Source of the DNA: Christensenella sp. UBA941
GTDB lineage: Bacteria; Bacillota; Clostridia; Christensenellales; UBA941
Reading direction: 5' to 3'
Assembly: GCA_002293365.1 (NCBI GenBank)
Contig: DBDD01000198.1
Span: 354 to 5,715 of the forward strand
DNA length: 5,362 nucleotides
In this document: positions 1 through 5,362 of the stretch, piece after piece
Layout of the letters: every line of letters begins with the position of its first letter
Position numbering within the stretch: position 1 is the stretch's first letter
Made by a program: the position numbers and the translations under genes
The notes under the pieces: generated by a model
Seen by the model: only the letters and a program-made list of their open reading frames with translations
What the model was told of the DNA's origin: nothing
The model's database searches: none

Positions 1-9
1 CCGCTTCTT

Positions 10-17
10 AAAGGAGG
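10..17 (+). promoter_or_regulatory. Ribosome binding site of the first permease
   Basis: AAAGGAGG is a near-perfect Shine-Dalgarno sequence. It runs on into further Gs to base 20, so spacing to the ATG at 29 is 8 to 11 bases depending on register. It supports the ATG at 29 as the true start. No promoter or catabolite-repression operator can be seen in the 28 bases before the gene, so the operon promoter lies outside the window. Confidence 0.85.
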
Positions 18-28
18 GGGCGGCGCGA

Positions 29-886
29 ATGAATCGCAAACATATATACTCCGGCTGGTTTTTGCTTCCCGCTATCGTAGTATTCGGTATCTTCTTTCTT
101 TTGCCTATGGTCATGTCGCTGTTTTTCAGCCTGACCGTATGGGATTTTGATAGCTGGAGCTTTATAGGGCTTGAAAACTTCAGGGTTTTCTTTTCAGAGC
201 GCACGCTCAACGTCAGCGTGCTGAACACGCTGAAATACGCCGTGCTTACGAGCGGCTTGAAGGTAGTGCTCGCTTTCTTCCTGGCATTATTCCTCAACAG
301 CAAGATTAAAACCAAGGGCTTCCTGCGCGCGGTCGCGTTCTTCCCGAACTTGGTTTCAACGATTGCCGTTGGTATAACCTTCCGGGCGCTCATGCATCCG
401 AGCAAAGGCATCATAAACGGCGCATTGGAGCTATTGGGTATCGTGGGCGTCGATTGGCTAGGCAACCCTGATATCGCTCTTCTCAGCATCATCATAACCG
501 ACGTCTGGAAGGGCGTAGGTGTGGCAACGGTAATATATTTGGCAGGGCTTCAATCAATCGACCGCAGCTACTACGAGGCCGCGTCCTTGGACGGCGCGAG
601 CAGATGGCAGCAGATACGGGATATCACCCTTCCGCTCGTCCGTCCCGCAATGAATTCCGTAATCATCCTATCGTTCGTCGGCGGTATGCGCAGCTTCGAC
701 CTCATCTGGGCGATGACCAGCGGCGTACCCACAGCGGCCACAAACGTCATAGCGTCTGCCGTCTACGGCCAATACGCAGCGGGATTCTATGGGCTCGCCA
801 CGGCGGGCAACGTCGTCATGCTGGTGCTGATATCACTGATCGTATTCCCGCTGCAAAAATTCCTTATAAGCAGGGAGGTACAATGA
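29..886 (+). CDS. Carbohydrate ABC transporter permease, UgpA/LacF type (first subunit)
   Basis: This is an inner-membrane permease subunit of a CUT1-like sugar importer; it pairs with the next gene product to form the channel. The 285 residues fit the family (about 280-310). Hydrophobic segments lie near residues 10-32, 69-90, 101-121, 150-172, 208-227 and 258-278, giving six helices with the N-terminus probably inside. The cytoplasmic EAA loop that docks on the ATPase is clear at about 183-206 (EAASLDGASRW, then LPLVRP). The stretch MTSGVPTAATNV at 229-240 corresponds to the conserved TSGGP segment of UgpA-like permeases. It begins with a strong ribosome binding site and its TGA overlaps the next ATG. 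The binding protein and ATPase are not in the window; many Gram-positive sugar importers share a distant ATPase (MsmX type). Permease identity is nearly certain; the substrate is unknown, probably a mono- or oligosaccharide. Confidence 0.95.
   Translation: MNRKHIYSGWFLLPAIVVFGIFFLLPMVMSLFFSLTVWDFDSWSFIGLENFRVFFSERTLNVSVLNTLKYAVLTSGLKVVLAFFLALFLNSKIKTKGFLRAVAFFPNLVSTIAVGITFRALMHPSKGIINGALELLGIVGVDWLGNPDIALLSIIITDVWKGVGVATVIYLAGLQSIDRSYYEAASLDGASRWQQIRDITLPLVRPAMNSVIILSFVGGMRSFDLIWAMTSGVPTAATNVIASAVYGQYAAGFYGLATAGNVVMLVLISLIVFPLQKFLISREVQ
872..879 (+). promoter_or_regulatory. Ribosome binding site of the second permease, with two adjacent ATGs
   Basis: AGGGAGGT lies in the last codons of the first permease. 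It is only 3 bases before the ATG at 883 but 6 bases before the ATG at 886. The second ATG may therefore be the main start, which would remove a single methionine. The site being inside the upstream gene implies translational coupling of the two subunits. Confidence 0.75.
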
Positions 887-1731
887 TGAAAACCAAGACT
901 AAGCCAAACAAAAAGAAATACAATTGCATCGGGGATATAGTCGGCGTTCTGGCCGCGACGGTAGTCTTTATCGTACCGTTCCTGTTTATGCTGTTTAATT
1001 CGCTTAAAGACAAAAAGGAGGCCAATTTCCTAAACCTCGCGCCGCCATCTTCCGTCGAGTGGGGTAACTATCTAGACGTAATCCAGACCGACAAATATAC
1101 CATCCTGCGCGCGTTTTTAAACAGCGGCCTCATCACCCTGTTTTCGGTTATCCTGCTTACGGTTCTATGCTCTATGGCGGGGTATGTGCTCCAGCGCAGA
1201 CGGGGCAAGCTCGCGTCGGGCGTCAATATGATCGTGCTCATCGGGCTGATGGTTCCCCCGGCGATTCTGCCTACCATTTGGGTCATGCAAGGCTTGCAGG
1301 TGTACCGTTCCATGTTCGGCATGATATTGGTTGAGGCGGCGTTGCAGATTCCGTTTACGATCATGCTCTACAGGGGCTTTATGAGCTCGATACCAGCCGA
1401 GCTGGAGGAAGCGGCCGTCATAGACGGCTGCGGGCGCTGGCGCGTTTTCTTCAAAATTATCTTTCCGCTGTTGAAGCCCGTGACGGCGACAGTAATAATT
1501 CTAAACGCCGTTACGATATTCAACGACTTCACGAACCCGCTCTACTTCCTGCCTGGCTCGGAAAACGTCACGGTTCAGCTTACGCTCTACCGTTATATGG
1601 GGCAATTTGCCAATTCCTTTAATTTACTCTTTGCCGATGTTATAATAATAACGATTCCCATGCTTATATTGTTCATCATCTTCAATAAGAAGATCGTCGC
1701 GGGCATGGTCGCGGGGGCTGTTAAGGGATAA
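883..1731 (+). CDS. Carbohydrate ABC transporter permease, UgpE/MalG type (second subunit)
   Basis: This is the second channel-forming subunit of the sugar importer. From the ATG at 883 it has 282 residues (281 from the ATG at 886), normal for the MalG-like side. A lysine-rich cytoplasmic start (residues 3-12) precedes the first helix at about 18-38. Further helices lie near 80-103, 113-135, 146-163, 200-217 and 248-267. The EAA loop is clear at about 170-199 (IPAELEEAAVIDGCGRW, then FPLLKP). The protein ends with GMVAGAVKG, a C-terminal signature typical of this subunit class. The frame stays open upstream to 604, but that part only overlaps the first permease out of frame and has no family resemblance, so the start is set by the AGGGAGGT site at 872. 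The ATGATGA overlap suggests one-to-one coupled synthesis with the first subunit. Substrate unknown. Confidence 0.95.
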   Translation: MMKTKTKPNKKKYNCIGDIVGVLAATVVFIVPFLFMLFNSLKDKKEANFLNLAPPSSVEWGNYLDVIQTDKYTILRAFLNSGLITLFSVILLTVLCSMAGYVLQRRRGKLASGVNMIVLIGLMVPPAILPTIWVMQGLQVYRSMFGMILVEAALQIPFTIMLYRGFMSSIPAELEEAAVIDGCGRWRVFFKIIFPLLKPVTATVIILNAVTIFNDFTNPLYFLPGSENVTVQLTLYRYMGQFANSFNLLFADVIIITIPMLILFIIFNKKIVAGMVAGAVKG

Positions 1732-1737
1732 AATTGC

Positions 1738-1744
1738 AAAGGGG
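1738..1744 (+). promoter_or_regulatory. Likely ribosome binding site deciding the kinase start
   Basis: AAAGGGG lies 7 bases before the GTG at 1752. A competing weak site, AAGGGA at 1723-1728, lies 5 bases before the TTG at 1734. The first has the better spacing and precedes a better start codon, so I prefer GTG 1752. Neither site is a perfect Shine-Dalgarno match. Confidence 0.5.
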
Positions 1745-1751
1745 CGTCGCC

Positions 1752-3527
1752 GTGCGGTTTCAAACCAAAATGAGCATAACCTACGCCGTGTTCATACTGC
1801 TCGTCGGCGTCGTTATTTCCTTCATATATTATCGGTACAGCGTAAGCCAGTACCGCCAAACGGAGGAAAAGAATCTGGAGATCGCCGCACAGCAGGCGGC
1901 CAGCCAGATCGACGAGCTTATAAAGCCGATGGAAATGCGCACACAGTACATTCTATCCGATCCGAAAATATTGGAAGGCATCCGCTTTTTGGCCTCGCCG
2001 CCGCTCGGCGAGGCTAACGCCGGTTATTTGGAAAACGCCCGCAGTACGGTTCAAGCGGGGGTGCTCCTCGACTACGTGATGAACAGCTTTTATAGAGTCG
2101 TGCTGTTCAATCAAGGAGGCGAAGTCATATCGAGCCGCGCGGCCCCGCCTGAATTGACGCAAACGACCGTGGATTTTGAACGTATGCCTTGGTTAAGCGA
2201 CGTAGATGCAGCAAAGGGGAAGCCGGTGCTTGTCGGCTCGCACGAGGATACGTGGGGGTTGCGCAGCCGCCCGGAGGTATTTTCGCTGATTCGGGCCATT
2301 CAGGGCCGGGGCATGGGCTATATTGAGGTTCAGCGCACCGTCGCGAGCGTGGCCGAGGCTATCGCTCTGCCCAAAGAAACGCTGGATGTCATGGTATTCT
2401 TATCTAACGGCGAGCTGCTGTACACAAACGCGCAAAGCGGGAACGCGGTCGCATATTACGACGCTTTACAGGAGGAAGCCGTATTCGAGACCGAAATAGG
2501 CGGCAAAGCCGAGCTTATCGCCGTAAGCTATTCGGCCTACGGTGCTGTCGTTATGGTTATGGAATCCATGTCGGAAATTCAATCGGGCAGCGGCTATATC
2601 GTATCCATTACTGTAGGCATAACCGCGATCTTCTGTTTTATATCGATGGCCTTCGTCGTTTTGGCGTCGCGCTTTCTCACAAGGCCGCTGCGCGAATTAC
2701 GCAACGTCATGGGGCAAACGCGGCTTGAAACCCTCGGCAACGAAATCACGGTGACGATGTCGAATAACGAGCTCGAAGCGCTGAGAATCTCGTATCAGAA
2801 CGTGCTCGAACGCCTGCGTGAATCGATTATTAAGGAAAAGCAAGCTACCATCCTACAGCTCCAAGCCCAATTCGATCTGCTTCAAGCGCAGGTAAACCCG
2901 CACTTCCTCTATAACGTGCTGAATGTGATCTCACAGCGCGGAGCAGAAAACGACGACGAAGTAATATGCGACCTTTGTACCAGCCTTGCCTCCATGCTGC
3001 GCTACTCAACAAATACAAAGCAGCGCTACGCGACGATTGAACAGGAACTTAGGTATCTGGAGCAGTATTTTTATCTGCTCAAATCACGCTACAAGCATAA
3101 GCTGAGTTATTCCATAGATATTCACGCCGGGCTTTACGATCAAATCATCCCCAAAATCGTGTTGCAGCAGATTGTTGAAAACTGCGTGAATCACGGCTTC
3201 GCCAATGCCGTAGACGATATGCGCGTCCAAATTAGCGGCTATATTAACGACAATCGATGGGTACTTTTGGTGCGTGACAACGGGCAGGGTATAAGCGAAG
3301 CCCAACTTGACGAAATCCGAGAAAGAATCGCGGAAGTAAAAGCCCGGATAGTAAGGGAGCGCGCTCAGGTTGAGCTGGAGATCGGGGGAATGGGGCTTTC
3401 CAATACTTACGCGCGGTTATACCTAAAGTTCGGAGACGATTTGAACTTTGAGATTCGCAACAGAGAAAATGGAGTCGAGGTAACAATCAGCGCGACGATA
3501 GCGGAGGATAGAAACGAGGATGTATAG
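1752..3527 (+). CDS. yesM-like: Sensor histidine kinase, LytS/YesM family
   Basis: This is a membrane sensor kinase that would autophosphorylate on histidine and pass the phosphate to the regulator encoded next. From GTG 1752 it has 591 residues. A first helix at about 9-27 and a second at about 282-305 frame an external sensor domain of some 250 residues, probably Cache-like as in the family. A HAMP-like linker follows (about 307-359, RPLREL near its start), then a short coiled stretch rich in Q and L. The phosphoacceptor box is NPHFLYN at 382-388 with His384. The ATPase domain shows the N box (VENCVNHGF, Asn477), G1 (DNGQGI, 509-514) and G2 (GGMGL, 545-549), so all catalytic motifs are intact. 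The start could instead be TTG 1734, adding six residues; RFQTK shortly before the first helix resembles family N-termini and favours GTG. The end overlaps the regulator by 8 bases. The ligand is not identifiable; an imported sugar or its binding protein is an inference from context. Confidence 0.93.
   Translation: MRFQTKMSITYAVFILLVGVVISFIYYRYSVSQYRQTEEKNLEIAAQQAASQIDELIKPMEMRTQYILSDPKILEGIRFLASPPLGEANAGYLENARSTVQAGVLLDYVMNSFYRVVLFNQGGEVISSRAAPPELTQTTVDFERMPWLSDVDAAKGKPVLVGSHEDTWGLRSRPEVFSLIRAIQGRGMGYIEVQRTVASVAEAIALPKETLDVMVFLSNGELLYTNAQSGNAVAYYDALQEEAVFETEIGGKAELIAVSYSAYGAVVMVMESMSEIQSGSGYIVSITVGITAIFCFISMAFVVLASRFLTRPLRELRNVMGQTRLETLGNEITVTMSNNELEALRISYQNVLERLRESIIKEKQATILQLQAQFDLLQAQVNPHFLYNVLNVISQRGAENDDEVICDLCTSLASMLRYSTNTKQRYATIEQELRYLEQYFYLLKSRYKHKLSYSIDIHAGLYDQIIPKIVLQQIVENCVNHGFANAVDDMRVQISGYINDNRWVLLVRDNGQGISEAQLDEIRERIAEVKARIVRERAQVELEIGGMGLSNTYARLYLKFGDDLNFEIRNRENGVEVTISATIAEDRNEDV
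1992..2014 (+). repeat. Perfect 9-bp GC-rich inverted repeat inside the kinase gene
   Basis: GCCTCGCCG at 1992-2000 and CGGCGAGGC at 2006-2014 are exact reverse complements around a 5-base loop (CCGCT). The stem can extend outward by a G-T pair and two A-T pairs to 1989-2017. It encodes the ASPPLGEA segment (residues 81-88) of the external sensor domain. No T-run follows on either strand, so it does not look like an intrinsic terminator. It may be chance in a coding region, an RNA structure, or a small palindromic repeat inserted in frame. Confidence 0.6.
3503..3507 (+). promoter_or_regulatory. Probable ribosome binding site of the response regulator
   Basis: GGAGG within the end of the kinase gene lies 12 bases before the ATG at 3520, which is rather long. 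A second in-frame ATG at 3532 would cut the first four residues, which form the start of the receiver's first beta strand, so ATG 3520 is preferred on protein grounds. Coupling to termination of the kinase, which overlaps by 8 bases, may make up for the spacing. Confidence 0.5.
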
Positions 3528-5028
3528 GGCAATGGTTGTGGACGACGAACCGGCGGCGCTTGAATTCATCTGCTCAGTCATAGATAAAAAATGTTCGGGC
3601 TTTGAAATTGCCGCGCAAGCCGGTAACGGCGAGGAAGCTCTTGAGCTTATGGATGCGGTGAAGCCTGATATCGTCATCACCGATATTAAAATGCCTCGCA
3701 TGGACGGTATTGTCTTGGTTTCCCGCCTGCACGAACAGTACCCCGAAGTCGCCACGGTTATCGTCAGCGGCTATCAGGATTTTGAATACGCCAAGGGAGC
3801 GATTCAATCCGGGGTAAGCGATTATCTTTTGAAGCCGCTCAAACCCTCGGACATGCAGAATCTGCTAAGACGGATCGAAATCAAGCTTGACCGCCTGTAT
3901 CACAACCGCCGCACGGAATTGATGAGAGCGATGTGCGGCAGCGGCAACTTTGAGAACAAATTGAATATTGACCGCTATTTCCCTTCTCCGGTATACTATG
4001 CCGCGATCATACGCAAGAACGGGCTACCCAAGCGATTTACCCGGCAGACCGGCTTCGAGATATTCTCTACGGAGGATGAAGCCGTCATGTTGTACGGCCG
4101 CGACGAAATGGAGGCGCTGTATCTCTACCCCGAGGACATGCTCGGAGGTAAGCCATTCTTCGATACTGTCCGACAATGGTATGATCAGGAGCAAGAGCCG
4201 CGCTGCTACATTACCGCAGTGTATCATAATGCGCCATTCCAAATCAGCTTGTTTCCCGGTATTGTGAAAACGCTGTACAATAAGCTCGATGAATGCATCG
4301 TTGTCGGTCAAAATCAATTTATAGAGGATAAAGAAAAAACTCATGGCAACGAGCCGGCGCACAGGGAACAGGAACAGCGCAAGCTGGTTGAAAATTTAAT
4401 GCGGAGCGAAAACGGCGACCGTTTGCTGGACGAAACCGGCAAACTGGTTGATATATGGCGCGACGCGGGTCATAATCAGCTCTACATAGAAAACCAGCTC
4501 CGTTCTATACTGAATTATCTAAATGAAAAGCCGGACTTCACTAATATTTACGGCAACTGCGCATTCTTATTGGACGAGATGTTATATAATGCCGCCAGCA
4601 TGGAAGAGCTCAAGCGCGAAGTTACCGCCCTGCTGCGACTGACGATTCCCGCGCATTCTAAAGCGGAGGCTGACGAAACAGAGCGTCTTTTCAAGGTGAT
4701 TTTGACTTATCTTCGCAGCCATATGGAAGAGCCTCTGACCATCGGCGCGCTTTGTGAGAAATTTAAACTGTCTCAGGCTACATTAAGCCGCTGGTTCCGC
4801 AAGTATAAGGGAATGTCTTTCGGAAATTACCTCACGGAAACGCGGGTTGAGAAAGCGAAGCAGATGCTCTCTCAAAATCCCGACATCCATATCAAAGACG
4901 TTGCGGAGCGCTTGGGCTACTCCGACCAATTCTATTTCAGCAGGATATTCCGCTCCATCGTCGGCATATGTCCGAGCGATTTCGCACACAATGGAAAGCA
5001 ACAAAGCAAAAACGAGGAGCTTGCGTAA
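3520..5028 (+). CDS. yesN-like: Response regulator, YesN type (receiver plus AraC DNA-binding domain)
   Basis: This is a cytoplasmic transcription factor, expected to be phosphorylated by the preceding kinase and to activate sugar-uptake genes, probably this operon. It has 502 residues, typical of the YesN class. The receiver spans about 1-120: acidic pair Asp8-Asp9, phosphoacceptor Asp55 in TDIKMPRMDG, Ser83 in VSGYQDFEYAK and Lys105 in LLKPL, all intact. Residues about 155-265 form a divergent alpha/beta region that may correspond to the degenerate GGDEF-like middle domain of this family; no GGDEF motif is seen. Residues about 280-380 look helical and linker-like. The C-terminal AraC domain (about 386-489) has two helix-turn-helix units: LTIGALCEKFKLSQATLSRW, then IKDVAERLGYSDQFYFSRIF with a GICPSDF ending. 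It overlaps the kinase by 8 bases and shares one base with the next start. Family and partner are near certain; the target promoter is not visible. Confidence 0.95.
   Translation: MYRAMVVDDEPAALEFICSVIDKKCSGFEIAAQAGNGEEALELMDAVKPDIVITDIKMPRMDGIVLVSRLHEQYPEVATVIVSGYQDFEYAKGAIQSGVSDYLLKPLKPSDMQNLLRRIEIKLDRLYHNRRTELMRAMCGSGNFENKLNIDRYFPSPVYYAAIIRKNGLPKRFTRQTGFEIFSTEDEAVMLYGRDEMEALYLYPEDMLGGKPFFDTVRQWYDQEQEPRCYITAVYHNAPFQISLFPGIVKTLYNKLDECIVVGQNQFIEDKEKTHGNEPAHREQEQRKLVENLMRSENGDRLLDETGKLVDIWRDAGHNQLYIENQLRSILNYLNEKPDFTNIYGNCAFLLDEMLYNAASMEELKREVTALLRLTIPAHSKAEADETERLFKVILTYLRSHMEEPLTIGALCEKFKLSQATLSRWFRKYKGMSFGNYLTETRVEKAKQMLSQNPDIHIKDVAERLGYSDQFYFSRIFRSIVGICPSDFAHNGKQQSKNEELA
5014..5019 (+). 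promoter_or_regulatory. Ribosome binding site of the aldo/keto reductase fragment
   Basis: GAGGAG lies 8 bases before the ATG at 5028, inside the last codons of the regulator. The ideal spacing and the TAATG stop-start overlap show that the reductase was a genuine co-translated member of the operon before it was broken. The same frame is open upstream from 4968, but those 20 codons merely overlap the regulator. Confidence 0.8.
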
Positions 5029-5234
5029 TGGTTTATAGAGGATTTCAGAATATCAAAGTATCCGCTCTAGGTTTTGGCGCAATGCGCCTGCCGACCATCG
5101 GCGACGAGTGGAACTCGCCAATCGACGATGCTCTAGCGGGCCAGAAGGTCGATTATACCATAAATAAACTAACACTTTTTGGGGCTAGCAATCTCTACAA
5201 TTCAACGCGCATGCTGCCTAAAGTGTGGATTTAA
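5028..5234 (+). pseudogene. Aldo/keto reductase, 5' fragment only (truncated)
   Basis: The first 45 or so residues match the N-terminus of bacterial aldo/keto reductases: after MVYRGFQNIK comes VSALGFGAMRLPTIG, the first beta strand and substrate-side loop, and then a helix ending in KVDYTI. In intact relatives this helix leads to a strand of the type GVNYFDTAYPYH that carries the catalytic Asp and Tyr. Here the sequence changes near base 5162 to unrelated residues and stops at codon 69. The family usually has about 280-380 residues, so all catalytic residues (Asp, Tyr, Lys, His) and most of the barrel are missing. The other two forward frames do not restore the match, so a simple one-base frameshift does not explain it. 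When intact it would use NAD(P)H to interconvert a carbonyl and an alcohol, possibly on the imported sugar. The cause could be an insertion, a deletion or an assembly junction. Confidence 0.85.
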
Positions 5235-5362
5235 CCGGCACTCTGATATCAACGCTTTTTTCTTTGAAGTACCACCTTGACAAAACCGCTCTTTTCACAG
5301 TGTAGTTTTGTATGCGATTCTGAGCCGGGATTTATACGGGCGCTTGTATTACGGGCGACACC
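5163..5362. other. Unexplained tail replacing the rest of the reductase
   Basis: These 200 bases are not recognisable as reductase sequence in any forward frame, and forward frames soon hit stops. By eye the segment is somewhat richer in A and T runs than the operon. No tRNA, CRISPR repeat or convincing terminator is seen. An insertion-sequence end whose transposase reads on the minus strand would fit the layout, but I recognise no known terminal inverted repeat at the breakpoint and the far end is outside the window. Confidence 0.45.
5249..5362 (-). CDS. Possible C-terminal part of an unrecognised gene, cut by the window edge
   Basis: One minus-strand frame is open from the window edge for 37 codons and ends at TGA (bases 5251-5249). 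The final residues are basic (SGFVKVVLQRKKR), with one His-Cys pair (LHCEKSG) upstream. The other two minus-strand frames close within a few codons of the edge. A 37-codon opening arises by chance about one time in six per frame at even base composition, so openness alone is weak evidence. I do not recognise the family. A transposase C-terminus is a guess based only on its position beside a broken gene and on the basic tail. Confidence 0.25.
   Translation of the reverse strand, partial: GVARNTSARINPGSESHTKLHCEKSGFVKVVLQRKKR

Noticed and set aside
1..23. CCGC and GCGG flanking the first ribosome binding site, as a regulatory hairpin
   Set aside because: Only four pairs with a long loop; the upstream part is cut by the window edge and no switch structure can be supported.
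604..882. Upstream open extension of the second permease frame
   Set aside because: It overlaps the first permease out of frame, has a low-complexity Arg/His/Pro-rich translation with no permease character, and the real start has its own binding site at 872.
1068..1364. Minus-strand open frame of 98 codons opposite the second permease
   Set aside because: It is a shadow of a well-supported gene: no binding site, no recognisable product, and the plus-strand frame carries all the family motifs.
1641..1646. TATAAT that could be a -10 box for a separate kinase-regulator promoter
   Set aside because: It arises from Ile-rich membrane-helix codons and no good -35 hexamer sits 16-18 bases upstream, so a promoter cannot be supported.
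3423..3755. Minus-strand open frame across the kinase-regulator junction
   Set aside because: It overlaps the conserved G2 end of the kinase and the receiver domain; both plus-strand genes are clearly real.
4024..4362. Minus-strand open frame of 112 codons opposite the regulator
   Set aside because: It is the longest shadow frame but lies wholly within the regulator's coding sequence and shows no start signal or recognisable domain.
5152..5157. Minus-strand TATAAT at the reductase breakpoint, as a hybrid promoter formed by an inserted element
   Set aside because: The hexamers 16-18 bases upstream on that strand (AAAAGT, AAAAAG, CAAAAA) are not -35-like, and it would only drive antisense reading of the operon.
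5336..5357. ACGGGCG repeated twice 15 bases apart near the right edge
   Set aside because: Seven bases twice, with poor match in the rest of the 15-base unit; too short to call a repeat array, though the spacing equals five codons.

Overview
The window looks like a piece of a Bacillota (Gram-positive, Paenibacillus- or Clostridia-type) chromosome or metagenomic contig. The grounds are strong purine-rich Shine-Dalgarno sites (AAAGGAGG, AGGGAGGT, GAGGAG), non-ATG start usage, moderate GC by eye, and the gene order: two sugar ABC permeases, a YesM-type sensor kinase, then a YesN-type AraC response regulator. I cannot assign a genus from the sequence alone.

Layout. Bases 1-28 hold only the ribosome binding site of the first gene; the substrate-binding protein normally upstream is outside the window. 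Bases 29-1731 encode two MetI-type permeases of a CUT1-like carbohydrate ABC importer, overlapping at ATGATGA. Bases 1752-3527 (or from 1734) encode a membrane histidine kinase of the LytS/YesM class. Bases 3520-5028 encode its partner regulator (receiver, a divergent middle region, C-terminal AraC DNA-binding domain). At 5028, with a TAATG overlap and a strong ribosome binding site, an aldo/keto reductase begins. It loses family resemblance after about 45 codons (near base 5162) and stops at 5234, so it is a broken 5' fragment. The last 200 bases (5163-5362) do not continue that gene. They contain only a short minus-strand frame open to the window edge and may be the end of an inserted element or a rearrangement or assembly junction.

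How the genes work together. All starts and stops overlap or lie within about 20 bases and no terminator is seen, so the genes read as one translationally coupled operon. The kinase would sense an external sugar or a loaded binding protein and phosphorylate the regulator, which would activate the importer operon. The reductase, when intact, would act on the imported sugar or a derivative. The substrate cannot be named from the window. The core is a well-known arrangement. The points worth a second look are the interrupted reductase, the unexplained right-hand tail, and a perfect 9-bp GC-rich hairpin inside the kinase's extracytoplasmic region. I did not find a convincing undescribed system.
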